A stretch of 7,489 nt of DNA from an uncultured Sphingomonadaceae bacterium (GTDB taxonomy: Bacteria > Pseudomonadota > Alphaproteobacteria > Sphingomonadales > Sphingomonadaceae). Of the stretch, positions 1 through 6,435 are shown piece after piece. The translations under genes were made by a program, and so were the position numbers. The stretch's first letter is position 1; every line of letters starts with the position of its first letter. The stretch spans positions 1 through 7,489 of the forward strand of contig CAMLKX010000090.1 of NCBI GenBank assembly GCA_946480515.1. Direction: 5' to 3'. Under the pieces are notes generated by a model that was given only the letters and a program-made list of their open reading frames with translations, did no database searches and was not told the origin of the DNA.

Positions 1-333
1 CAGGGGGTCGGCGTGGTCTTCCATCGCCCGCCGATTCGATCGAAGCCTCCACAGCGTCGCGTAAAGCAGCGCAAACCGCTCCGGATCCGAGTGGCACACG
101 ACGTCGCGGGCAAGATCGAGGAAGGAGCGAGGCACCGGGAAACTCGGCGCCTGACCGGGCGGGAGGTCGACGCCGAACAGTTCGCCCTCGCCTCCATCGA
201 TGGTCCAGATCACGGCATCAGGCGGAACTTCGGCTTCAATCAGGGCCCGTGCTGAATCCCGCCACTCCTCGAAGTCGTCCGGCTGGTGCAATCGGACGCG
301 ACGCGCATCCACCATCGATTGTCTACCAGTCAT
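1..333 (-). CDS. N-terminal part of TIGR03915/DUF4130 (UdgX-linked) DNA repair protein, cut by window edge
   Basis: The visible 111 residues match the start of the TIGR03915 (DUF4130) family. In many bacteria this domain is fused to a C-terminal UdgX-type uracil-DNA glycosylase domain and is encoded next to a TIGR03916 radical SAM protein. Recognisable pieces are the opening VRLHQPDDFEEWRDSARAL and the later VPRSFLDLARDV followed by DPERFALLYATLWRL. The reading frame stays open to base 1, so the C-terminal half, including any glycosylase domain, lies outside the window and cannot be confirmed. It starts 14 bases after the radical SAM stop codon, which indicates co-transcription and probable control by the upstream SOS box. 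ATG at 333 is chosen. An in-frame ATG at 315 is also possible, and neither has a well-spaced Shine-Dalgarno. The family role is inferred to be handling of uracil-containing or otherwise damaged DNA in the cytoplasm. Confidence 0.8.
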   Translation of the reverse strand, partial: MTGRQSMVDARRVRLHQPDDFEEWRDSARALIEAEVPPDAVIWTIDGGEGELFGVDLPPGQAPSFPVPRSFLDLARDVVCHSDPERFALLYATLWRLRSNRRAMEDHADPL

Positions 334-347
334 TCCCCAACAACCGG

Positions 348-1589
348 TCAAGCAGCAAACAACTCCAATTGCCGATCGGGTTTGGTCACCAGCCGGCGCA
401 GATCGGCGCGGTCCGTCAAAAGAGTTGGACGCCAATCTTCGGTGACAAGAAACGGCCGCACCTTGGCAATCGACACGGTCGTCCGCGCCACATCATCCAG
501 CCGCAGCTTGCGCCAGCGACGCGATGCGATCAGCCGGTCGACAGCCCGGCTTCCCAGACCGGGAACACGCAGCAACATCTCCCGGGGAGCGCGATTGACG
601 TCGACCGGAAAAGAATCGCGAAATTTCAACGCCCAGGCGAGCTTAGGGTCAATATCGCTTGGGAGCATGCCATCGGCTCCGGTCGTGTCCGCAATCTCCG
701 CCGGAGTGAATCCGTAGAACCGCATCAGCCAATCGGATTGATAAAGACGATGCTCCCGAACGAGCGGAGGGCGCTTGAGCGGAAGCACGGCGCTGGCATG
801 CGGGATCGGCGAAAATGCCGAGTAATAGACGCGGCGCAGCCGGAAGCGGCCGTACAGCTCCGACGCTCTTCCCACGATGGCGCGGTCGTCGGCTGAATCC
901 GCGCCGATGATCATCTGGGTCGACTGCCCCGCCGGCGCAAATTTGGGCGCCGATTTGAACCTTTTGCTTTCGTCCTTGGTCTGGACGATCGCACCTTTCA
1001 CGTCAGCCATCGCGCTTTCGATGCGCGTCGCACTTTTCTCCGGAGCCAGCCGTGCGAGGCCGTCATTAGTCGGCAGCTCGATGTTGATCGAGACCCGGTC
1101 CGCAAAGAAGCCGGCCTGCCGCACCAGTTCCGGATCAGCGTCAGGAATTGTCTTCAGGTGAATATAGCCGCGGAAATCATGATCTTCGCGAAGTGATCGC
1201 GCCACCTCGACCAGCTGTTCCATGGTGTAGTTGGACGACCGGATGATTCCGGACGAAAGAAACAGGCCTTCGATATAGTTGCGCTTGTAGAAGGCGATCG
1301 TCAGCTGGACCTCCTCCACCGTGAACCGCGCCCGCCGCACGTTCGAGCTGCGGCGGTTGATGCAATAATGGCAGTCGAAAATGCAGCTGTTGGTCAGCAA
1401 CACCTTGAGCAGGCTGATGCACCGCCCGTCCGGAGCATAGGCATGGCAAATGCCCATGCCCTCGCTTGACCCCACGCCTTTGCCGGATCGACTGTCCCTC
1501 TTCGAACTGCCCGACGAGGCGCAGGATGCATCATATTTCGCCGCATCGGCCAGCAGCGACAGCTTTTCCGATGTCGTAAGCCTGGACAC
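348..1589 (-). CDS. Putative DNA modification/repair radical SAM protein (TIGR03916 type)
   Basis: This 413-residue protein belongs to the radical SAM family linked to UdgX-type glycosylases. The cluster motif CIFDCHYC supplies C69, C73 and C76 for the [4Fe-4S] centre that binds S-adenosylmethionine. The segment LFLSSGI (about 109-115) fits the next strand of the barrel. The N-terminal KLSLLADAAKYDASC is typical of the family and supports the start. Extra cysteines C23, C48 and C57 precede the canonical motif. At the C-terminus, residues about 335-358 carry VPGLG and look like a helix-hairpin-helix, a non-specific DNA-binding element, which supports action on DNA. The reaction is not known for this family. 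GTG at 1589 is the only usable start, because an in-frame TAA lies four codons upstream (1601-1599). The ATG at 1591 is out of frame. An SOS box directly abuts the start, and the partner gene follows 14 bases after the stop. Confidence 0.9.
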   Translation of the reverse strand: MSRLTTSEKLSLLADAAKYDASCASSGSSKRDSRSGKGVGSSEGMGICHAYAPDGRCISLLKVLLTNSCIFDCHYCINRRSSNVRRARFTVEEVQLTIAFYKRNYIEGLFLSSGIIRSSNYTMEQLVEVARSLREDHDFRGYIHLKTIPDADPELVRQAGFFADRVSINIELPTNDGLARLAPEKSATRIESAMADVKGAIVQTKDESKRFKSAPKFAPAGQSTQMIIGADSADDRAIVGRASELYGRFRLRRVYYSAFSPIPHASAVLPLKRPPLVREHRLYQSDWLMRFYGFTPAEIADTTGADGMLPSDIDPKLAWALKFRDSFPVDVNRAPREMLLRVPGLGSRAVDRLIASRRWRKLRLDDVARTTVSIAKVRPFLVTEDWRPTLLTDRADLRRLVTKPDRQLELFAA

Positions 1590-1591
1590 AT

Positions 1592-1606
1592 GTTCTACTT
1601 ATGTTC
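1592..1606. promoter_or_regulatory. LexA (SOS) box, GTTC-N7-GTTC
   Basis: Plus-strand bases 1592-1595 and 1603-1606 are both GTTC, separated by seven bases (TACTTAT). This is exactly the direct-repeat operator recognised by alphaproteobacterial LexA; on the gene's strand it reads GAAC-N7-GAAC. It lies two bases upstream of the GTG start of the radical SAM repair gene. Position and downstream gene function agree with LexA repression and DNA-damage induction. Eight fixed bases occur by chance fairly often in a genome, so most of the weight comes from its location before a repair gene. Confidence 0.75.
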
Positions 1607-1627
1607 CGGACAAGTGATTGTCTAGTC
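1601..1627 (-). promoter_or_regulatory. Possible promoter of the repair pair, overlapping the SOS box
   Basis: On the minus strand, TAGACA (1624-1619, five of six matches to TTGACA) is followed after 15 bases by CATAAG (1603-1598, four of six matches to TATAAT). Transcription would begin close to the GTG start, giving a leaderless or nearly leaderless mRNA. The predicted -10 sits inside the LexA box, as expected for repression by occlusion. The 15-base spacer is short, so the assignment is tentative. Nested short inverted repeats (CGGAC 1607-1611 with GTCCG 1625-1629; GACAA 1609-1613 with TTGTC 1618-1622) occupy the same stretch. Confidence 0.35.
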
Positions 1628-1638
1628 CGAAGCGATCA

Positions 1639-2085
1639 TCAGTCGTTTTCACCAGGCCCGATCGTCACTGGCCGCACCTCAGACCAATCTACAACCAACG
1701 TCCGCGCGCATATCCGCCAGCGGCCGCCCTGCAGCCGGTAGCGATCCTGATAGCGGATGGCCCATACCAGGATCGCGTGACCTCCGCCGTCGGAGGCCGG
1801 CTTCATGACGTGGCTAGCGGTGGAATACGTTTCTCCCTCTGCCTCGCCATCCTTCACCCTGGCGGTCAGGTTGTGGACCAGGTGCTGCGTCATGACGTAC
1901 ATGTCGCGCAGCATCGCCGGGCTTTGTTGCACCTCGCCCAGACCCTCCACTCGGAATCCCGGTCCGATCACCACCACATCGTCGGTAAGGATGTCCTCGA
2001 GCAGTTCAGGCGCATTGCGATCCATCGCTCGCGCATAGATTTCGGAGAGTTGCCGCAACTCCGCCAGGAATTCGGCGGGAGGCAT
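1639..2085 (-). CDS. SnoaL-like / NTF2-fold family protein
   Basis: A 148-residue protein resembling the SnoaL_4/nuclear transport factor 2-like family, which forms a small alpha+beta barrel used by dehydratases, isomerases, hydrolases and non-enzymatic ligand binders. The N-terminal helical segment (EFLAELRQLSEIYARAMDRN) followed by LEDILTDDVVVIGPG is the usual pattern of this fold, and the strand-rich C-terminal half contains AILVWAIRYQDRYRLQGGRW. Length is normal for the family. The chosen ATG at 2085 shares one base with the TGA of the upstream SDR gene (TGATG) and has no strong Shine-Dalgarno, so translation is probably coupled. An in-frame ATG at 2130 would overlap the SDR by 46 bases and is less likely. 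The tight link to an SDR suggests that the two act on the same substrate. The specific reaction cannot be told. Confidence 0.8.
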   Translation of the reverse strand: MPPAEFLAELRQLSEIYARAMDRNAPELLEDILTDDVVVIGPGFRVEGLGEVQQSPAMLRDMYVMTQHLVHNLTARVKDGEAEGETYSTASHVMKPASDGGGHAILVWAIRYQDRYRLQGGRWRICARTLVVDWSEVRPVTIGPGEND

Positions 2086-2912
2086 CAGAAATTGAACCCG
2101 TTGCCGCTGATCACCGGAACATTCGTCCAAGTGCCCCTCGGATCGCGATACCAGCCGCCCGCTGCCAGCGCTCCACCATCAACGTGGATCGTCGTTCCGG
2201 TGACCCAGGCGGCATAGTCGGACGCAAGAAACATCGCCGCTCCAGCAATATCATCGGGCTGACCAAATCTGCCGAGAGGGATCCAGCGGGGAATGTTGCT
2301 GCGGTGCTCTGGCGCAATCATCGCATGAACCGGCACCTGGGGCGTATCGGTCGTCTCCGGAGCGATTGCATTGACCCGGATTCCGCGCGGCCCAAGCTCC
2401 AGCGCGAGGCTGCGCGTAAAGCCCGTGATCGCATGCTTGAAGGCCGAGTAGACTGCTGTCATCGGAATGCCCCGGAACGCTTCGATCGACGAGATGGAGA
2501 TGATGCTTCCACCGCTGCGCAGCGTTGGGATCACCGCTCGTGAAGCGAGAAACACCGACTTGAGGTTAATCGCATAGAGCGCCTCGATGTCATCATCGCT
2601 GTGCTGCTCGAACGGCTTTGCAATGCCCATGAAGTGGCCAACATTGTTGACCAGCACGTCCAAGCCGCCGAACGCTTCCACGCCCTGGCGAACCAGATCT
2701 TCGATTGCGGACCGATCGCGCGCGTCGGCGATCTGGACGATCGCGCGGACCCCTGCGGCATCCAGAATCTCCTGGGTCGCGGCAACCCTGTCCGCGTCAA
2801 TTTCAGCGATCACCAACTGAGCCCCTGCACGGCCGAAGGACTCCGCAATTGCCTTGCCAATGCCGGCGCCGCCGCCAGTGATGAGAACCGTCTTGCCACT
2901 GAAATCGAACAT
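2085..2912 (-). CDS. Classical short-chain dehydrogenase/reductase (SDR)
   Basis: A 275-residue cytoplasmic NAD(P)-dependent alcohol dehydrogenase or ketoreductase of the classical SDR family. Visible motifs are the Rossmann glycine motif TGGGAGIG (12-19), D63 near the adenine pocket, NNVG (89-92, a variant of NNAG), N116, and the catalytic S142, Y155 and K159 (YSAFK). The acidic residue E37 at the end of the second strand points to NAD rather than NADP preference. Past the usual terminal TTIHVDGG segment there is an extra tail of about 25 residues (GWYRDPRGTW onward), which might cap the active site. The ATG at 2912 has a good Shine-Dalgarno (GGAGG, four bases upstream). The stop overlaps the start of the SnoaL-like gene. 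msrB lies 51 bases upstream on the same strand. Substrate unknown. Confidence 0.93.
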   Translation of the reverse strand: MFDFSGKTVLITGGGAGIGKAIAESFGRAGAQLVIAEIDADRVAATQEILDAAGVRAIVQIADARDRSAIEDLVRQGVEAFGGLDVLVNNVGHFMGIAKPFEQHSDDDIEALYAINLKSVFLASRAVIPTLRSGGSIISISSIEAFRGIPMTAVYSAFKHAITGFTRSLALELGPRGIRVNAIAPETTDTPQVPVHAMIAPEHRSNIPRWIPLGRFGQPDDIAGAAMFLASDYAAWVTGTTIHVDGGALAAGGWYRDPRGTWTNVPVISGNGFNF

Positions 2913-2963
2913 GGTTCCTCCAGTTCAACCCCTCAGGGCGATGATAGGCGAAGCGATCCGCCG

Positions 2964-3446
2964 CTAACCGCTCAACGCCTGCCCTTCCGGTCCGCCGCGG
3001 TTGAGCTTGTCCGGCAAAGGTTGCCCGCTCGGCGTGAACTCAAGTGATATGGAGTTGATACAATAGCGCTGACCCGTCGGCGGCGGGCCATCGGGGAAAA
3101 CATGGCCTTGGTGAGCGCCGCAGCGAGCGCAGACGATCTCCGTCCGGACCATTCCAGGACTAGTGTCACGAATCTCTCGGAGGTGATCCTCGGCGAACGG
3201 GGAGGTGAAGCTCGGCCAGCCGGTCCCGCTGTCGAACTTCTCGCCGGCCCTGAACAGCGGCAGGCCGCAGAGCCGGCAAGTAAAAACGCCCATTCGCTTT
3301 TCGTTGAGGAAGCCACCGCAGAATGGAGCCTCGGTCCCGTGCTGAAGCAGCACGTGGCGCTCCTCCGCACTGAGGTCCGCCTCAAGCTCATGCAGCTGCG
3401 CGTCGGTGGGCGGGGCAAGGTCGAATTGGCTCATTGAGGTGTCCAT
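2964..3446 (-). CDS. msrB: Peptide-methionine (R)-S-oxide reductase MsrB
   Basis: A 160-residue enzyme that reduces methionine R-sulfoxide in oxidised proteins, normally regenerated by thioredoxin. The family hallmarks are present: two zinc-binding CxxC pairs (C57/C60 in CRLC, C106/C109 in CARC), the substrate-pocket motif SGTGWPSF (73-80), H112 and H115 in GAHQGHVFPDGP, and the catalytic cysteine C129 in RYCINS. No signal peptide is visible, so it is cytoplasmic. The ATG at 3446 is preceded by GGAGG seven bases upstream, lying in the 14-base gap after the stop of the upstream SDR-like gene, so the two are very likely co-transcribed. An internal ATG four codons later is possible. A housekeeping repair enzyme inside a catabolic cluster is unusual; it might protect against oxidants produced by the cluster's chemistry. 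Confidence 0.96.
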   Translation of the reverse strand: MDTSMSQFDLAPPTDAQLHELEADLSAEERHVLLQHGTEAPFCGGFLNEKRMGVFTCRLCGLPLFRAGEKFDSGTGWPSFTSPFAEDHLREIRDTSPGMVRTEIVCARCGAHQGHVFPDGPPPTGQRYCINSISLEFTPSGQPLPDKLNRGGPEGQALSG

Positions 3447-3460
3447 CTCATCTCCTCCGA

Positions 3461-4381
3461 TCAGCGAGCAGCAGCATCGTGCATGCCGAACTGAGCAACC
3501 ACTTCGGCCACGGCATTTGCAACATCATGCCGATCATATCCGAGCAGCGCCACTTCCTGCGCATCAGGCTCATAGCGGATCCAGTTGCCCCGACCCTGAG
3601 GGATGGCCATGTCCGGCAGCAATGGATGCGGTTCATCGCGCTCCTGCGGCAGATCGGGGTTGCCGGCCGCTTTGAAGAACAGGCCGAAATAGTCGGCGAA
3701 GCTCATCGTCTCGTCCCCGACCAGATAGGCTTTTCCGCTCTCGCCGCGCAGCAACGCCCCTTCGAGCGCCTGGCTGAGGGATTTGAACGACATAAAGTTG
3801 GTGCCTCCAGCCGGAGCAAAGGCCGGGATCGGCAGCCTCCCTTCCGCCCAGGCGACGTATGGCTCGAAAATCGCGCTTGGCAAACCGTGCACTGCGCCCA
3901 CCATGAAGGGAGCGTTGACACTGATCACGTCGAAGCCCGGCCGTGCTTCGGCCCGGGCACCCTCGCACGCCAACCTGCGCGACCGGATGTAGCCGTTATT
4001 GGCTTCGAGCTCGGGTGCAGCCTGAGGATAGAAGCTGCCGAGTTGGATAAGCCGCTTGACCTTCGCGTCGCGAGCCGCCCGCGCGAAGGCGGGAACCGCC
4101 TCAATGTTGGCGCGGTCGAGATGATCCTGGGCGCTGCTGTTGGGCGGAATATGGCGGGGATCATTGCCTGCCGCGAAAATGACCGCGTCGAACCCTTGCA
4201 AGCGATCCGACGAAAAATCGCCCGCGACATAGTCCCCCTGGAGAAATGGCATCGACGCCATCGGAGTCTCGGCGGGTGCCGGGTTCCGGGCGCCAATCGC
4301 GACCTCATGCCCTTTCTGCGCCAGATAATCGGCGGCGTGTCCCCCCAACGCGCCGGTCCCACCAACGACAAGCAGTCTCAT
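3461..4381 (-). CDS. Atypical SDR / NAD(P)-dependent epimerase-dehydratase-like protein
   Basis: A 306-residue protein with an N-terminal Rossmann fold of the extended/atypical SDR type (NmrA- or epimerase-like). The motif GGTGALGG (7-14) binds the dinucleotide, and R32 at the end of the second strand (GARN) suggests NADP(H). VIFAAGND (67-74) and RLIQLGSFYP (110-119) occupy the positions expected of the fourth and fifth strands. The usual catalytic YxxxK is not obvious: the nearest match is YIRSR (131-135), so it may be a divergent reductase or a non-catalytic NADP-binding protein. The ATG at 4381 has GGAGG nine bases upstream. It lies 61 bases after the upstream SDR and 14 bases before msrB, within the same transcription direction. 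Substrate not recognisable. Confidence 0.85.
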   Translation of the reverse strand: MRLLVVGGTGALGGHAADYLAQKGHEVAIGARNPAPAETPMASMPFLQGDYVAGDFSSDRLQGFDAVIFAAGNDPRHIPPNSSAQDHLDRANIEAVPAFARAARDAKVKRLIQLGSFYPQAAPELEANNGYIRSRRLACEGARAEARPGFDVISVNAPFMVGAVHGLPSAIFEPYVAWAEGRLPIPAFAPAGGTNFMSFKSLSQALEGALLRGESGKAYLVGDETMSFADYFGLFFKAAGNPDLPQERDEPHPLLPDMAIPQGRGNWIRYEPDAQEVALLGYDRHDVANAVAEVVAQFGMHDAAAR

Positions 4382-4442
4382 CCCTGCGTTCCTCCCGAGC
4401 TAGTGGTCTGGCATACCCTTCCGTCGCGGCTTGTTGTGAAAC

Positions 4443-5300
4443 TCAGGCCTGGCCCAACAGTTGCCTTGCCTGGGAAGACAGTACCGGTGCGCGCTGCTGC
4501 TGGAAGAAGTCGATCCGCCGTTCGACGGCCTGCTTCGTCATGTCAGGCTGAGTATCCGCCCAGAAACGATTCTCGGCGATCTTGCGCACGATTTCGGCGC
4601 AGCCCTCTTCCAGCTCCATCCCGTAGGCCTTCATCATGTCGTGCATGACCTTGCGGTGGCCGGATGCCGCTGCCGGCTCCCCTGCCCCACCGGCAGCATC
4701 AAAAATGCTCGTCTTGAGCATGCCTGGGATCACCGAGCAGACATGGATCGGAGCGTTGGCGAGTTCCATTTCGAGATAGAGACATTCGCTGAACGACTGA
4801 ACCGCATGCTTGGTCATGATGTAGGCCGTCTGAGTCGGCATCATGCCAAACCCGCCGATTGAAGACAGGTTGGCGATCCACGCTTCTTCCCCGCTTTTCA
4901 ACATGCCTGGGATGAAGGCACGGCAGCCATGGACGACGCCATGAATGTTGATGTTCAACGTCGCTTCCCAGCGCTCAAGCGGGATCTCCCAGCTCAACCC
5001 GATTGTCTCGATGCCGGCGTTATTCACCAGCACGCGGACGGAACCATGCTTGGCGAATACATCAGCGGCCAGCCGGTCGAGCTCTGCGGGCTTTGAGACG
5101 TCGACCACCATCGCATCCGCCTTGCCGCCCGATTCCCGAATCCCGGCCGCGACTTGCTCGGCTCGGTCGCCCGAGATGTCCGTGACCACCACCGTCATTC
5201 CCACCGCGGCAAGCCGGCGGGAAATCCCCATGCCGATGCCTGCGCCAGCTCCCGTGACAACCGCGACTCCGCCAGCGAATTTCTCTTGTTCGAGGGACAT
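4443..5300 (-). CDS. Classical short-chain dehydrogenase/reductase (SDR)
   Basis: A 285-residue classical SDR. Motifs are TGAGAGIG (16-23), D41 at the end of the second strand (NAD preference), D67, NNAG (93-96), N118, and the catalytic S147, Y160 and K164 (YIMTK). After the core there is a C-terminal region of roughly 80 residues rich in charged helices, replacing the standard short end; similar tails occur in SDRs acting on bulky hydrophobic alcohols, but the substrate is not determined here. The ATG at 5300 is chosen because AGGAG stands five bases upstream and the next residues lead directly into the Rossmann fold. An in-frame upstream ATG at 5360 would add 20 residues without family resemblance. 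It is the second gene of the minus-strand metabolic cluster, 105 bases after the SMP-30 gene. Confidence 0.93.
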   Translation of the reverse strand: MSLEQEKFAGGVAVVTGAGAGIGMGISRRLAAVGMTVVVTDISGDRAEQVAAGIRESGGKADAMVVDVSKPAELDRLAADVFAKHGSVRVLVNNAGIETIGLSWEIPLERWEATLNINIHGVVHGCRAFIPGMLKSGEEAWIANLSSIGGFGMMPTQTAYIMTKHAVQSFSECLYLEMELANAPIHVCSVIPGMLKTSIFDAAGGAGEPAAASGHRKVMHDMMKAYGMELEEGCAEIVRKIAENRFWADTQPDMTKQAVERRIDFFQQQRAPVLSSQARQLLGQA

Positions 5301-5305
5301 ATCAA

Positions 5306-5310
5306 CTCCT
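5306..5310 (-). promoter_or_regulatory. Ribosome binding site deciding the start of the SDR at 5300
   Basis: AGGAG on the minus strand is spaced five bases (TTGAT) from the ATG at 5300. It favours this start over the upstream in-frame ATG at 5360. Confidence 0.7.
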
Positions 5311-5405
5311 GATAGGGAAAGGGATTCTGACCAATGGCGGGCGACAATGGCGATGCGCATCCGCTAGGTCGATCCAAAAATTCATTGAAGGGAATGAGCC
5401 CGCAG

Positions 5406-6299
5406 TCAGCCGGCAAACCGCCGCTCGGGCAGACCACGGATGCCGAGGCCATGGATCGCAAACAAGCGTCCGTCGAACGGGGTCTCCGGAATTTCACTCG
5501 GCATGTTCATGGTCGTGACAAAGAGAATGTCGAGTTCGGGCCCGCCGAACATCAGACTCGTCGGTTTTGGCGTCGGCATGACAATCGCGCGGTCGAGCCT
5601 TCCATCCGGCGCAAAGCGGCGCAACTCCCCGACTCCGGTGAAGGCGCCGTTGGTTACGGTCCAGACAAACCCCTTGGAGTCGACGGTGCCGCCATCCGGC
5701 ACCTCGCGCGCCGCAGTTCGGGCGAATGGGCGCTTGTTACGGGGGATGCCCTGTTCCACGTCCCAATCGTAGGCGGAAATCGTGTCGGTTGTGCTGTCGG
5801 TGAAATAGAAAATCCGGTTGTCCGGGCTCCAGCTCGGCCCGTTTGAAATCGAAATCCCAGTCTCGAGCGGGTGAACCGAAAAATCCGGGTCGACCCGGTA
5901 GAGCGTCCCGCGCGGATCGCTACGTTCGGGCGGGTCATAAACGGTCTGCATGTCGAGCGAGCCGACGACGAACCGGCCGCGGCTGTCGACTTTGCCATCG
6001 TTCAGTCGAACGCCCTCCTTGTTCTGCTCGGGGTGCGCAATCAACTCCAGCTCGCCGCTTTCGAAGTCGAACAGGTGGAGCCCCGTATCGAGCGCGACAA
6101 TCGCTCCTCCCCTGGCTCTCAGCGCCATCGAGCCGATCACGCCGGGGAGGCGCCACTGCCGCACATCGCTCCCGTCAGCTGAACAGCGCCAGATCTCTCC
6201 CGACAGCCCGTCGAGCCAGTACAGCCTCTGCTCGTCAACATCCCAGAGGGGTCCCTCGCCAAGCTTGTTGTTGCAATCGACGCAGACGCTGATGTCCAT
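5406..6299 (-). CDS. SMP-30/gluconolactonase/LRE family protein
   Basis: A 297-residue six-bladed beta-propeller of the SMP-30/regucalcin/gluconolactonase family, metal-dependent enzymes that hydrolyse lactones. Expected metal and substrate residues are present: E15 in LGEGPLWD, N100 and D101 in RLNDGKVDSRGRF, N153 in SISNGPSWSPD, and D207 in PDGGTVD. Repeated blade-like segments such as RLYWLDG, GTLYRVDPD and RIFYFTDS fit the fold. No signal peptide is apparent, so it is probably cytoplasmic. The ATG at 6299 is preferred because AGGGAG lies six bases upstream and the following residues open the family domain. An adjacent ATG at 6302 is nearly equivalent, and the longer frame from 6425 adds non-homologous sequence. 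It would open a sugar-type or other lactone made by neighbouring dehydrogenases. It is the first gene of the minus-strand cluster and faces the divergent oxygenase gene. Confidence 0.9.
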   Translation of the reverse strand: MDISVCVDCNNKLGEGPLWDVDEQRLYWLDGLSGEIWRCSADGSDVRQWRLPGVIGSMALRARGGAIVALDTGLHLFDFESGELELIAHPEQNKEGVRLNDGKVDSRGRFVVGSLDMQTVYDPPERSDPRGTLYRVDPDFSVHPLETGISISNGPSWSPDNRIFYFTDSTTDTISAYDWDVEQGIPRNKRPFARTAAREVPDGGTVDSKGFVWTVTNGAFTGVGELRRFAPDGRLDRAIVMPTPKPTSLMFGGPELDILFVTTMNMPSEIPETPFDGRLFAIHGLGIRGLPERRFAG

Positions 6300-6305
6300 C
6301 ATCCA

Positions 6306-6311
6306 CTCCCT
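6306..6311 (-). promoter_or_regulatory. Ribosome binding site of the SMP-30 gene
   Basis: AGGGAG on the minus strand is six bases from the ATG at 6299 and three from the ATG at 6302. The spacing favours 6299. Confidence 0.6.
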
Positions 6312-6370
6312 ACTTTGCGAGCCGCATAGCAGAGAGGCCATGACATATCGAAGCGGCCGGATTGCTGCCT

Positions 6371-6415
6371 GCGCCAAGGCCGCAGCCCGGTCCTTCAATC
6401 CTTGGGCCTTGGCGC
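6371..6415. repeat. 11-bp inverted repeat with 23-base spacer
   Basis: GCGCCAAGGCC (6371-6381) is a perfect reverse complement of GGCCTTGGCGC (6405-6415). It could form a hairpin, or present two half-sites for a regulator between the divergent genes. There is no T-run on either side, so it is not a typical terminator. Confidence 0.6.
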
Positions 6416-6435
6416 TCCTGATCACGATGCGCTAG

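Noticed and set aside
249..896. Long plus-strand open frame opposite the radical SAM gene
   Set aside because: It has no family resemblance and lies antisense to a well-supported gene; open frames of this kind are common in GC-rich DNA.
1607..1629. Nested short inverted repeats after the SnoaL-like gene as a terminator
   Set aside because: The stems are five pairs, mutually exclusive and without a T-run; overlap with the promoter and LexA region is a simpler reading.
3434..4648. A 404-residue plus-strand open frame
   Set aside because: It runs antisense to the atypical SDR and into the next SDR; the composition is arginine- and proline-rich with no recognisable domain.
5352..5361. Perfect 10-bp palindrome GATGCGCATC between the SMP-30 and SDR genes
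   Set aside because: It is short, GC-rich, has no spacer and no nearby promoter elements; a match of this size is easily chance.
5375..5397. Possible terminator after the SMP-30 gene (TCATT hairpin followed by ATTTTT on the minus strand)
   Set aside because: The stem is only five AT-rich pairs with a six-base loop, too weak to call an intrinsic terminator.
6300..6425. N-terminal extension of the SMP-30 protein to an ATG at 6425
   Set aside because: The extra residues lack family resemblance, and a better-placed Shine-Dalgarno supports the start at 6299.
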